The notes: generated from the letters alone by a model not told the origin. Positions 35,593 to 49,500 are shown, counted from the first letter of the stretch. The stretch is DNA of 64,000 nucleotides from Gossypium raimondii (GCF_025698545.1 NC_068565.1:3968001-4032000); one strand, 5' to 3'. Made by a program: numbers and translations.

Positions 35593-38500
35593 ATGTATTT
35601 ATCAAGTTTCTCTCTAGCACCACCACTAGTATTCAATGGCGAAGACTACCACATTTCGGTAGTGAAAATGAAGACCTACCTACAAGCATTTGACTTGTGG
35701 GAGGTTGTCAATGCTGATGTTAAACCATAACCCTTGATAGCTAACCCTACGGTAGCTCAGATCAGGCAGTACTCTGATGACAGAGCCAAGAGATATAAGG
35801 CAATGTCTTGCATTCAAAACAGTGTGTCAGACTTGATTTTCACAAGGATTGTGGCCTGTGAGACTTCAAAATAGGCTTGGACAAGCTCAAAAAAAGAGAA
35901 GTTTCAAGGAACTGAAAAAAAGACAGGAACAACTCTTGAATTTGAGAAGAGACTTTGAAAACTTGAAGACGAAGGAATCAGAAAGAGTTAATTAATATTT
36001 AGATAGGATTATAGCTGTTGTGAATAGTATTAGATTGCTTGGAGACCAATTCAGTGAAGCCAGAATAGTAGAGAAGATTATGTCAACTTTACTTGAGAGA
36101 TATGAAGTCAAAATCTCTTCCTTAGAAGATTCAAGAGATCTGTCAAGCATCTCTTTGGTTGAGCTGATCAATGCTATCTATGCTCAGGAACAAAGAATAG
36201 CTAGCAGATGAAGGAGAATCAAGAATGTACCTTTCAAGCCAAAAGTAGACCAAGCTCGAGCTCCTCTAGCTACAAAGGGAAGAAAGCTTGGTCAAATAAA
36301 TCAAAGAGAGATGGAGCAAGAGGAAGGTATCGACCTTGCTCACATTACAGAAGAGTTAGCTATCCTGAAGTAAACTGCTAGTACAGACCTGATGTGCAGT
36401 GCAAGGTTTGTAAACATATAGGCCATGTTGAGAAGGTTTGTAGAAACAAAGACCAATAGAAGTAAAACCAGCCTCAACAGCCTAGAACAGAAGCTTAAGT
36501 GGTAGAAGAAAATTATGATCAGGAAGAACAAGTATTTGTTATTTCCTGCTCAACTGCCAAAAAAAACCACAAAAGGGTAGTTGATTGACAGTGGTTGCAC
36601 CAACCACATGACACCTGATGCTGCTATTTTTGAAAGCATTAACAGAACTTTTAATACAAAAGTGAAAGTGGGCAATGGATAATACATTAAAGCAGAAGGT
36701 AAGGGAGATGTGTTGATTGACACCTAATCAGGTACCAAACTCATTTCCAATGTTTTGTTAGTACCAGAAATAGACAGAAATCTGCTAAGTATTGCTCAAC
36801 TAGTTGAAAAATGATACTTTGTGGTATTCAAAGGTAAAGAATGCCTGATTAATGATCCAAGTAGATCCAAACTCATGCCAGTAACCATGATTGACAAAAG
36901 CTTCATTGTGGATTAGAACAAAACTTTAGCTAGTGCCTATACAATTGCCTTAGATGAGTCCAAACTGTGGCATAAAAGATTAGGCCATGTTAACTATAGG
37001 TCTCTACTTTAATTGTCAAAAGAAGACTTAGTTGAAAATTTCACAAAAACAGTTAAAAAACAAGATGTTTGTGAAGTGTGTCAGCTAGGAAAACAAGCTA
37101 GGCTACCATTTCTAGTAAACAAGGCTTAGAGAGCCTCCGAAAAGTTACAGTTAGTCCATACTGATGTATGTGGCCCTATGAAGATACAATCCTTGAATGG
37201 TAGTAGGTATTTTATTATTTTCATTGATGACTATTCAATATTTTGCTAGGTTTACTTCCTAAAGCACAAGTCAAATGTAGCCTCAGTGTTTTGGAAGTTC
37301 AAAGCTGCAGCAAAAACTCAATCTAGTTGCAAGCTCAAGATATTAAGGTCAAACAATGGCACAGAGTACACTTCAGCAATGTTTTAATGCTTTTGTGAAG
37401 AATCAGGGATTTAACACCAACTCACAAACACCTACACACCTCAGGTGTTAGTGAGAGAAAGAATCGTACCTTGATCGATATGGCCAGATGTTTGATGTTT
37501 GAGAGGAATCTGCCTAGGCGTTTTTAGGCTGAGGTAGTAAACACTATAGTCTATCTTCAAAACAGGCTGCCAACTAAAGCATTGCTTGGAAAAACACCAT
37601 TTGAGGCCTGGTTTGGGTTCAAGCCATTAGTTTCTCACCTAAAAGTCTTTGGATGCATATGTTATGCATACATACCTGCTGTCAAGAGGGACAAATTGGC
37701 AAAGAAAGCTCAGCATGTCATTTTAATGGGCTACAACAGTGTCAAGAAATGCTATAGAATTCTGGATCCTACAACTCTCAAAGTCTCTGTGAACAAAGAT
37801 GTTGTATTTGATAAGAGGTCAACCTGGAATTGGGATAAGATTGAACCAGAATGTATTGCTAAATACCTAGTGGCATTGCAAACTGATGTTGATCAGAATG
37901 ATGCTGAGATAGAAATTGATCGTGAGCCAGTAAAAGGAACTAGATCACTTAATAAAGTGTATGAGAGGGCTGATATAACAATTGTTGAACCTACCAGTTT
38001 TGAAGAGGCTCAAGCACAAAAAGGCTGGAAACAAGCCATGCTTGATGAAATGAGCATGATACACAAAAACCAGACTTGGGATCTAGTTGCAAGACCAATC
38101 CATAGAAAAGTCATAGGTGAAATGGGTATTTCGAGCTAAACAGAATACTGATGGGACTTTGAACAAGCTAAAGGCAAGATTGGTAGTAAAAGGATTCAGT
38201 CAGAAGTATGGGGTTGACTACTTTGAGACATTTGCACCAATGGCTAGGCTTGATACAATCAGACTATTGGTTGCAATGACTACTCAAAAGCAGTAGAGAT
38301 TACATCAACTTGATGTAAAATTTACTTTCCTCAATGGCTTTCTTGATGAGGAGATATTTGTTGAACAGCCTTAAGGTTTTAAAGTTACTAGTGAAGAAGA
38401 CAAAGTGTAGAAGTTAAGAAAAGCCTTGTATGGCTTAAAATAGGCACCAAGGGCCTGGTATGACAGAATCGACTCTTACTTAGCAAGCTTGGGGTTCAAG

Positions 38501-39509
38501 AGAAGCATCAGTGAGCCAACACTGTATGTGAAGAAGAAAAATGATGAAACTTTACTCATAGTCTCCCTGTATGTGGATGACTTGTTGGTGACATGTGAAA
38601 ATAATGTTGTCTAACAAATTTCAAAGGCAAAATGAAGAGCATGTGTGAAATGTCAGATTTGGGTGAAATGTCATATTTCCCTGGCATGGAAGTATTTTAG
38701 ACTCAGCAATGAATTTTCTTAAGCCAAAAAGCATTTGCCTTGAAAATTCTGAACAGATTCTCAATAGAGAATTGTAAAGCAACTAGCACTCCTGTTGCTA
38801 TTGGAGAAAAGCAGACAAGTCAAGGTGATTTCGAGAAAGTGAGTGAATCAACCTACAGGAGCCTCGTTGGATGTTTGCTCTACTTAACAGCCACAAAATT
38901 GGATATAATGTTTGCAGTCAGTCTCCTATCAAGGTTCATGCATTGCTGCAATGTGAACTATTTTCAAGATGTAAAGAGAGTCCTTAGGTACATTAAAGGG
39001 ACTCTGAGCTTTGAGATGATGTTTACCAAGGTTGACAACATGAAGCTCCTTGGTTTTGCTGACAGTGACTGGGCAAGATCAATAGATGACATGAAAAACA
39101 CCTCAGGATATCTGTTTACCCTTGGTTCAGCTTTTTTTTGCTGGAGTTCAAAGAAACAAACTATTGTTGCTCAATCAACAGCTGAGGCTGAATATGTAGC
39201 AGTTGCAGGAGCTGTTAACCAAGCAATGTGGTTAAGAAAGATCATGGCAGATATGAATTTACACCAAAGCGAAGCAACAAATATCAGATGTGATAACCAG
39301 TTTGCTGTTGCAATTGCAAAGAATCCAGTGTTTCATGGGAAAACAAAGTATTTTAAGATCAAGTTTTATTTTGTTAGGGAAATGGAACAATCTTAACAAA
39401 TTAGACTAGTTCATTGCAGTTCTGAAGATCAGTTAGCTGATATCTTGACAAAGCCTTTCTGTGTATCAAGGTTCAAGAATTTGAGAGCCAAATTAGGAGT
39501 TTGCAGCAT
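35593..39509 (+). pseudogene. Copia gag-pol remnant
   Basis: Gag begins at the ATG at 35593 (MYLSSFSLAPPLVFNGEDYH) and has a CX2CX4HX4C zinc knuckle at about 36400-36441. The protease site is LIDSGCTNHMTPD near 36581. The GAG-pre-integrase motif LWHKRLGHVNY is near 36967, and the integrase core motifs VHTDVCGP and FIDDY at 37157-37232. The RT segment KARLVVKGFSQKYGVDYFET lies near 38170 and YVDDLLVT at about 38571. RNase H ADSDWARS is at about 39058 and QSTAEAEYVA near 39173. Stops interrupt it repeatedly, for example TAG 36578-36580, TAG 37247-37249, TAA 38372-38374, TAG 38408-38410 and TAG 38441-38443, plus frameshifts. It cannot make a polyprotein. Confidence 0.92.
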
Positions 39510-39525
39510 GTAAGCCAAGGAGGAG

Positions 39526-39995
39526 TGTTAGAAGATGGCTTACATGTAGACCAAAGCAGTTAGAGCCATGCAAGTTACAGCTGAATCATACGTTGCTATT
39601 TTGTTACTTTTTAGTTGATTTTTTGTTGCTTAGTTATATTAGAACTAAGTTAGTGACATACTTGATGTAATTTGGTGCTAATAGATTTGATAAATCAGCT
39701 TAACCAAGTGTGCAAGAAAAGTTTTTTAAGTTTCAAGAATTTGTTAGTGGAGTTAAGTATGTTTAGGTGACATTTTTATCTTTTTTGACAAGTTGATTGC
39801 TTGATATATGTAATTTTTTTTGTTTCAAATAGATGGATGAATCTTTCAGTAAATTCTTCTTTTTGTTTTGGTTTTTATTCAAAGCATTCTGTTCTTATAA
39901 CTTAAGCCTATTTCCTTTGTTTGTTTAGCAAGACATCAAAGCTTAAAGCTTAAGTTTCAGTTGAAATTTCCTATTCTGTTTTCTAAGTTCCAACA
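39526..39995 (+). repeat. 3' LTR of the copia element
   Basis: 470 bp. Same family ends as the 5' LTR, preceded by the polypurine tract and followed by the tagat target duplication. Confidence 0.95.
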
Positions 39996-40000
39996 TAGAT

Positions 40001-40537
40001 CATCCTAGGCAAAGAGATTCCATATACCAAAAGAGGTAACTCACTATGATGCAATCAAAGCCAGCCACTTTGTTGGATGATATAAGTTTGAGGAGCTGTG
40101 TGTTAAACAATAGTATAAAGATTGTTAAGGTTGTTAGTCTGTTATCAAATCTGTTAAATAGTTGGTTAGGAGCAGTTATTCTCATATGAGTATATAAGCT
40201 TCATCAATATGTTCGTTCAAGGATAAGGAAATATTGATTAAAGAATTACACTACAGTTTATCTTTCTGTTCATACACATTTTACATAGTACCTTACACTG
40301 TGGAACTGGTTTAGCGGATTCCTGCAACTCTATTGAAACCGAATTCTCACCATCATTCATTCTGATCTTCGTTAATAAATAGTCATAATTAGAACTAAAA
40401 AGACAAAAACAAAAAACAAAGGTGAGAAGAAAAGTAGATGATCATGACATATTTACCTGGTTAATTAACTAGTGTAGCTTGGTCACACATGCTATAGATG
40501 TGATATTTAAGTTCAAGTATGCTTTCTGCAACATTTT
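40001..40537. other. 3' flank of unit C
   Basis: No gene. 40388-40537 is similar to 11690-11842 downstream of unit B (shared acctggttaattaactagtg type text), so the segmental duplication that made B and C extends past the stop codon. This is probably the 3' UTR or downstream region. Confidence 0.5.
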
Positions 40538-43500
40538 TCACTTTAATGGTGAAATTTCTCCAGTTTCTTCTATATACTGAGGTAGTAAAGTAGGTCTACG
40601 CCTTTTCCAAAAAATAACTTCTTGTGAGGGACTAGCATCATCTAGTTGGGATGCCTTCATTTCATAACAATTAAACTTTGTTGAGAATAATATAAAAAGA
40701 GAAGAAAAGTAACTCAATTTCATATATATTAGAAACAATAGTAAAAAAGTGTTGGGAGGATAGATACCTGATCAGTTTTAGCATGCACAGTCAATGTTAA
40801 ATAATCTGCAGTGAAACTTGTGATAATCTTGGAACATTGCTTAATGTTAAGCAAATCCAAACATGGGAATTCCAGATGATAACTCACAGGGCTGAAGCTC
40901 TCAAGCTTTGGCAAATCTTCAAGTACTATTTGCTTTAACTGAGGAAATACCATTTTCATCTCCAATCGAGTACCTTGTGATGATGATGCCAAAATGTCAT
41001 CATTGCCAATTATTCCCTTCAATTTCTCACATGACTTTATCTCTAGAATGCTTAATTGTGATAAATGTTGAATGAGCATCACTGGAAAGATGTATGTCAA
41101 ATTATTGTTGTAGTGAACTAATAGTTCTCTAAGATTATCTCGCAGCCAAATCAAATTAAAAAGCTCCATTTTCTTTGGATTTGGGATGAAATCTCCCTCT
41201 TGAAGCTGAAACATTTGTCCAAATTAAAAAGCATAATATAAGCATGATTACAGAGAAAAAAATATCCATATTGTGAATTTGTGTCCATCAATTAACTATA
41301 TTTCCTAAAAATTTTACTACTAATTATATTGCCAAAACTTCAAAAAAAAATAATACTATATGATTTATCCTTTCCATTAGACATAACTAATAGAAATGGA
41401 ATTGAAATTGCAGTGGAATTATCATTTGGTTAAGCAAATTAGTATCTTACATATGAGTAAAAGGAATTAAGAAGGGTAAAAAGAAAAAGTACCTTTGATG
41501 GAAAACAGTTGTTTGCTTCTTTTTGAAAGGTGAAATTCGATAATGCTGAACAGCCATGGATACATAAATTTTCCAAAGCTGGTGCTTCCAAACAATTGTT
41601 TCTTGCAACAAAACCCCTCAAGCTTCTTAAACCAACAAGTTGTAGCTTTTGTAGACGAGGGAAACCTCGAGCCAAAGCAAGTGGGAAGACATATTTTAGA
41701 CGTGGGCATTGTGTTATCTCCACAGTTTTCAAGTTTGGCAAGCAAAGTGCATCCGATTCTATTCCTCCATCATCGTCGTCGTCGTCGTCGTCGTCATCAT
41801 CATCATCTTCTTCTTCTTCTTCTTCTTCCAACTCCATGAAAACATGTACTAGTTCACCACATTCATGTATATTGAGTTCTTCCAACGACCTTAGGGTTTG
41901 AGTGACTGAGAGTGGGAAGAGAGATTTCAGTTCGCTGCACCTTATTATGTCTAAAACCTTTAGACTTTGGAGGTTGACATAACGGGTGGGACCTTTTACT
42001 ATCTGTCTTAAGTCTAGTAAATAATATAGCTCCAAATACTCCAATTTTGAGAGGATCTGTGGTGCCTGATTTTCTTCTTGGTTATAAAGGCCCTCCGCGA
42101 TTTCAAATACTTTCAACAAGTTTACACAATTTTTGACCCTCAAACTTTTTAGATTTGGAAAGCAACCTTCGGAAGGTTCACCGTTGTATTTAAAACCCAT
42201 CATTGCTTGCGAATGATGCTCTAAATTTACAAGATCTGGAATGATAATTTTGTCATCCCAAATTCTATGGACAAGAAGATTTTTCGTATTGCCAAACAAT
42301 TCCTTGAATGCGGATAATCCAACACTCTGAAGTGAAAACAAATCATTAATTAGTACAGGGCAAAAATAATGAAAGAACCAATTAGATTTTGAATTAGATA
42401 ACAATTCAGCATAACAATTGAGTCATCCATTCAACTAAACAATACCAATATACCATTTCCTAGAAGAATTTTTTTATTAATCATGAGTTAAGAGATATGT
42501 AATCAACAGAATGGGAATCGAAAAAAGAGTAAACGAAGCCTACCTCTAACCTCAACTCGAGCTTCTTGTGGACATGTTGAATGGGAGAGTTCGTCAATTG
42601 AGGACAATCATAAACATAAAATCTTTTCAAAGCTGGCGCTTTGACAATATAGTTTTGCGGGGCAAAGCTAGTCAACTTTAGTAACCACTCAAGATTTAGA
42701 TGTTGTAGACTAGCAAGGAGCAGGAGACCGTCGTGTTGAACTCCATCCTGTTCTTTCGCCATGCCGAATACTTGCTTTAATTCATAACATTGAGAAATTG
42801 AAACCGATTCGAGAGAAGGAAGACCTTGAGCCAAAGTGATTGGCACAACATATTCGAGTTTTGAACAATGATGGATGTCAAGAGTTTTCAGTTTCGGCAA
42901 ACACAGAGGAAGGGAAGAACTCTTTGATTCCATTATTTCATCATCACTTTCCGGCTCTGCCAAAAGAGTTTTCAATTCGTGGCAGCTTCTTATCTTGAGT
43001 TTTTCTAAAAGCACTAGGCTTTGAATAAGGGAAGGTGAAAAGAGGGATTTCAATACCCCGCATCCACCTATGTTTACTACCTTAAGACTTTGGAAGATGA
43101 AAGAATGAGGAGAGCCTTTGAATAACCATCTCAATTCTGCTAAATTTTCAAGCTCCAAGGATTGTAACTTTGAAAGTGGCTCCGTGTTATAAAGGAGTTC
43201 ATCCATTGACAACACCACTTGCAACTTATTACAGTCTCTAATAAGCAATTCTTTCAAGTTTTTGAGGAAACCTTGTGGAGGGTGACCCTTGCATAAGCTT
43301 TCCAAACCATCCATATAATTTATACTTAATCTCTCCAAATGAGTGAATGCAGAAGTTAGCTCATTCATTGTTGTGGTATCAACCAAGCAATCAAGATCCT
43401 TGCATTGTCTAAGTTCAAGTGAAGTTAATCTATTTAGTCCCTCTCTGTTTGCTTCTGGAACTAGATTTTGATCCTCAATTTCACTTAGTTGAAGATGCTT

Positions 43501-46500
43501 TGAACTGCTAAACGATTCCTTGAAAGCTGATGATCGAACCCCCTGAATTTGATTTATAGTGGATTATTGCAAAAGAACAAAAAGAAACGAAAATGCATAC
43601 AACATATGAACATTATTGATGGACCAAAAAATTTCAACAATTTATTCAATTTACTTTGATATTTTAAAGTTTAAAATTTCAATATTAAATTTTTTTAAAA
43701 TTTTTGGCAATGGATAAATATAAGTACAATTTAACAATTTTTTAGTATTATTTTAGTTTCTATCACTTTTACACTTTAATATTTGATTATTTTTACCCCA
43801 ATCAATACTTAAAAAAAATGGTAACCAAAATGAAAGTGACCTAAAAATTGGATGACTAAAATGAAAGTGTAAATATGATGTTGAGTGTACAATTAACCAC
43901 TGTTACAGATTTAACGCTTGGGTGACTAAAATGAAAGCGCTTAAAAGTTGGATGACCAAACTGCAAGCATTTCATTTTAGGTGATTAAAATGAAAGTACC
44001 TTAAAAGTTCAGTAACCAAGTAGGTAGTTTACCTTTTATTTATTTATTTAGTTGGGGGTGGGGTCATTGGGAGAGAGAATGAGAAAAAAAAAAGGAAAGA
44101 GAAAGAAAGAAAGACATAATGAAAAATTGTGGTTTTGATTTTTTATTATACTATATTTGAGATGTATTACTATAATTTAATTTGACATAATTTGTTTATC
44201 TATATTTATAACATAATTAATTAGTCTAAATAGTTAATAGGGTAAATAATTTTAGTTAAATGTTGAAGTGGATTTTTCCTTAAAAGTGCTCATCCCAGAA
44301 AAAAAAATTATATTAGTATGATTAATTTGAAGGTGATTAAGTTATGATGTAATTAGAAGGGGATTTGAGAAAATATACATGCCATTATTTTAATAGGAAT
44401 AGTTAAAAGTGTTGGGTATTTGGAATAACTAATGATACTTCTTCATGAAACAGTTGATCGAAAAATTGTTAAAATTTTAGAGCTCATGCTACAGGATTGT
44501 ATATTGGTGGTCTCATAGTTCTATAGGAACCTTTTTGTATGGAAGAAACAAGATGTTCCTTCATCACATATTGTTGATTTTGCTGATAAATTACTAGTGG
44601 ATTGGAGAGAATCGAAGGCAGTGTTCCAACGGGTGCAACATCACTCCAATTCTCATGATGTTTGTTGTTTCGAAATGGGATTGGCTTAAGTGAAATGTTG
44701 ATGCATCTGTTAGCAAACACTGGAATACTAAAAAGGGATAAAAAGAAAGTACCTCTAGATAAGCCTCCTCAGCATCTAAATGAATACCCGAATCAGTTAA
44801 TTGAGGGCAACCTGACACTGAAAAGGACGATAAAAATATCAAAAACTGTAGTTGTTGGAACACAATGTCATTTTCCACCATGCCTTTGGCAACTCTGATC
44901 ACTTGTTTTAATCGACAGCAATTCTTTATGGAAAGAGTCAACACCCGAAGCCCTTGTGCAGCCATCTTCGTTGGAAAAATATACTCCAAACCATCACAAT
45001 TCTCTATGTGGACTTTTCTTAACTTTGGGAAGCACAAAGAATTATGAGAATCAATGCTTCGGGATATTTCTTCCTCATCACCTTCCAATTCTGTGACTAT
45101 TTGCTTCAGTTCGCCACAACCGATTATCTTAAGTTTTTCCAAGAGTACCAGACCTTGAGCAAGAGAAACTGAGAAGAGTGATTTTAGACTTGGGCAATCT
45201 TCTATCCTCAAATTAACTAAACTTTCAAGTCTTACATGTTGGGTTGGCAACTCCCAAATACAGCTCAAATCGATCAACCTTTTAAGACGTAAAGACTTTA
45301 AATTTGAGAGCAGTGGTGGTGCTTCATTTCCTTCTACCTTCTCCGTTTGAAATACCACTTCCAAATTCATGCAATTTTCAATTCTCACTTGTTTTAGGTT
45401 TTGTAAGATCACTGAAACCGACACAATCTGTTGTGTTTGATCAGTCAAGCCTTCTATATACTCATCCTTGATATCAAACACTTGAAGAGACTCTAAATTC
45501 CCAAGTAATTGGGAAACCACATTGTAAGGAAACACTCCCTCAATTTTCAAGGATCTTTTTGTGAGATTAACAACGGAATCTAGACCTTGAATCTCATAAC
45601 TGATTTTTCGTGCTTCTCCTATGAGGAATTTTCCCCACTGTTCTGGATGTGGAAACCCAAGTTTATCCTGTGTACTGCGTAAGAATATATTATATTCTTC
45701 TAACCTTGGAAACTCGAAATCTTCTATAAAATGGGAAGAAGATATCGACAAGGATAATGCTGTCAATCTAGTCAGGAATTTTATCTCTAGAAGGATATCG
45801 TTACTTTCCTCTCCGATGCTTGAACCTTTTAAGTACAACTCCTCTAGCTTAGATAACCTTCGAATGACATTAGGGGGAAATCTTGAAGAAAATCTACATC
45901 CGGTTAGATCCAATATCTTTAGATTTACCAACCTCACTAATTCATCTGCCAAACCTTCAAATTTTGTACCACGCAAACTAAGACACTCAAGTGTCGTTAG
46001 CTTTCCAAGGAATGATAAGTCCTCAAAAAAGGCCAAATGTAGAACACGAAGTTTTCGTAGGAACGTAAGAGCATACAAGGAAATAACACACGAAGAAAAG
46101 GACGTAAGACTTAAAACTTTCAATTCTTTCATCCCTTGAAAACATGTACCTTGTATATCACAGTCATTAAGCAACAGGATCTCAACATTTGGATGCACCA
46201 ATTTCTCAGGAAATACTTTATGTTCCCTATTCAACAATGAGATTGCCTTACAGGGTTCAAAGCTTTCATTTAGTAATTCTAATCTAGATTTTATTAAAAA
46301 GTCACTTTCTTCTTTGGATGCAATCCACAGAGCAACATCACGAACTATGTCATGTAACTTAACATACCTGATCATGCCAAAATAAAAGTGAATATATACG
46401 TCGAACAATATTTTGGTATTATGTAATTTTTAGAAGATTAAATGATAAAGAAATTATAAAAGAAGCAATATAAAGAAAAAGGAATTAATAAAACAAGAAG

Positions 46501-49500
46501 AAAAAATAAGAAAAATATCAAATTTACTTATAGTATTGTCATGCCCGTACCAAGGCATAACTGCACCACACATCTGTGAGAAATCTCACAAATATGCAAT
46601 GTAACACTAAGTAACAAAACTTGATTATGCCAAATCATTTCACATAAAAAAAATAGTTATAATTTCATAAAAAACAAAGAATCACTTACGACATTTTCTT
46701 TTGGACGGTAATTTTGATAACTTGATTTATTTGTGTTTTAAACTTTTTTATAAAACTTGTATATTTATTTAGGTTAGTTTAATAGAATCAAAATTCGATG
46801 AATTTCTAGTGAAATTTTGGTTACATTGTTAGTACCAAATAAAAGTTCTCTTCAAGATCTTTTAAATGGAATGTATGGCATCTATTTCAATAGAGTAATT
46901 TAGGAAAAAAAATATTTTTGAACTTTCGATATATAGGTTTTAATCAATGTAGTCATTATTATAAGGTTCATCGATGTTTTAAATATTTTCATACACACAT
47001 ATATAGTCTCATTTTAGTTTCTTGATAAATTACATATACATTTAAATATTTTTCATTTATATTTATAATCTACTTTTTTTTGTTTCTTAATAAATTACAT
47101 ATTATTTTGATAAAATAAATTTTATATATTATATATAGTTGCAAATATATCTTAATTACATCATATAAATATATTTATATGTAAATATAAGTTTTAAAAT
47201 TATTAATTAGGTTCAATAATTTGATTTAATAGCTTTTAATTTTAAATATAATTATAGAAAAATTAAAATGGTTAAGATAAAAAAATTAAAAATTAGTTTA
47301 AAATATCAAAATTTTGTACCAACAAGGCATGGATTGGTACACACCGATATTGATCAAAATGGGCCGAAACATACAGAAATGGTTGAAACACATCAAAATT
47401 TTGACAGGAACAAGACATAGACTATTTGGTATGGTTTAGGACCGCACAGTACATACCGGCCAGTATGACTAGTACCGGTACAGTAGCGACTACCATGGTT
47501 GTAATAGTTTCGAGTAGCTGATTTTGACACACTAGAAATCCATATTTAGGTGTTCATTTATTTCAAAATTTAGGTGTTTTTCATAGTATGAAGTTTTTAC
47601 TTTCTTTTGATATTGCTATATTAGTCATATGAGTATCGTGTTAATAGATACGAGACCCCAAAGTAAGTTAATCGAAACTGTTAATCTAAAAAATCTGGAT
47701 AGATTGTGATGATTCCTTATATTTTTGAAGCTAAAGTTTTAGTAACTGATCTTGACGAATCAAGTTTCTAAGTTTTAGTATTATATTTATTCTTTAAATT
47801 CATTTTTTACATTACCAAATTACCAAGTAAATTTTGTAAATTTTGAGTTTGAATGACTTCAAGTAAGCAAAGTGATCATAAAGTTTAGAATTAAAGAATT
47901 TTAAATTTTTTAAAATACATATTATTTGGCTAGAAACCATACAAAACTGATTTTTACTAATTTGTTTAATTATATTATAATATGTATGTGTTTTATTAAA
48001 TTTGATTTACTTGCTTTTATATCATTTTATTAAATTGTACAACTTTGTATTAGTTTATTAGGGATAACTGCACAACAAAGATGTCTTATGATTACAATAC
48101 ATACCTTTGCAAGCTTCTAACTAATTGATTGAATTTTGATTTGTAAATTCTATTATTAAATTTTCGCTATTAAGAAATTTGTGAAAATTATTACATAAGT
48201 ATCAATTCAAGAGACCAAATAAGTGCCTTGGCATTTTTTAGTGTTTAACTCTCAAATGTTATATGTTATTTATGCAATCTTGTTTTGTGAAAATTGGGTT
48301 AAGCATGCTAGTATGATTTTAAATTTACTATGTATAATTTTAAATTATTTAACTTAAATTGGATTATGTGATTATTTTTGAGAAATATGTTATTCTATTC
48401 AATTATACTTTGTTATAATGTATTTTGAAAAGTGTGCCATCGATTTATGTTTTTGTATTAGGAATATGTTTTGTACATAGTCACGATGTTTTAGGTAGTC
48501 AATTTTTATAATTTTGGATTTACTCTTGATATGCTGTGCTCTGACCTTACTAATGGGGTTAAATAGTGGTCATTCTAAAATGTATTTTATACTTAGAAAT
48601 CAGTTTCAATTATGTCATTGATTTAGAAGAGTGATTTTTGACACATTACCATTGGTGCAAATTATTATATTTGTTATGATCCGCTGCCATTGGAGTTAAA
48701 TGTGATTTTTAATCGGGGTTTACTTAAAATTTATGCCATTAAAGTTTTATAAGGTTATGGTTTTATGATTTTTATGTTAAATGTTTTGGTTTAATTAAAT
48801 TTTATTTAATTAGTGATAGTCTTCATATTCGTGAGACATTATCTCACAAATGTGCGACATCTAACACGCCTTATTTCGAGACCCGACAAGTGCATATCTT
48901 AAATATATTTTACATTATATATAATTTATTGAAAGGATGCACAAAATTTTCTCTTAACAATGGATTGTAGGGGGCTAGTGCCTAACAAGAAGAACTAGTG
49001 TTTCGTCTATAAATGTTGATTTCTTAACTCTCTCTCTTTCTGTATGTAGGTGTCCATGTATACATATATGAAGTTCAAATTTAAAATATCCGAAACTTTA
49101 ATATTAAATCTTGGGATGCGTAGGGAACTAAATGCTACAAAGACCACTTTTAGAATAAATGTCTATGAATAAGATTATTTAACTAAGTCGAAACTTAATT
49201 AGACCTGGGTTTATGTTTGATTTATTAAAATGTTAAAATATTTTATTATTTCAAAATTTTGAAAATATTTTAAAATTAAAATCTCAAAAGTTTAAATTAT
49301 ATTATGATGATATTAAAATGACACTTTTAAGTATCGAATAAAATGTATCAATTTTTTAATTCTAATTAACGTCATATATCTATAATAATATTTTAACCCT
49401 AATTTGATTAATTAAATAAAATTAACATTAAAAATTTAATAAATTAACAGATAATAATAGTAACACAACAACTACATTTATAATTTACGGAATGGTGGGT

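Larger units (their letters stand above)
35065..39995 (+). mobile_element. Complete Ty1/copia retrotransposon, 4931 bp, TSD TAGAT
   Basis: Two LTRs (35065-35535, 471 bp; 39526-39995, 470 bp) start TGTTAGAAG and end TTCCAACA. The element is flanked by perfect tagat duplications (35060-35064, 39996-40000). A primer-binding site attggtatttagagc (35536-35550), close to the initiator-Met tRNA type, follows the 5' LTR, and a purine-rich tract gccaaggaggag (39514-39525) precedes the 3' LTR. The internal order gag, protease, integrase, RT, RNase H is that of Ty1/copia. I count about 30 differences between the LTRs (6-7%), so the insertion is old. Coding capacity is destroyed by many stops. Confidence 0.95.

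Noticed and set aside
41773..41830. Sequencing artefact in the acidic repeat
   Set aside because: The run mixes gat, gac and gaa codons in blocks and stays in frame with flanking LRR sequence, so it reads as a genuine microsatellite expansion.
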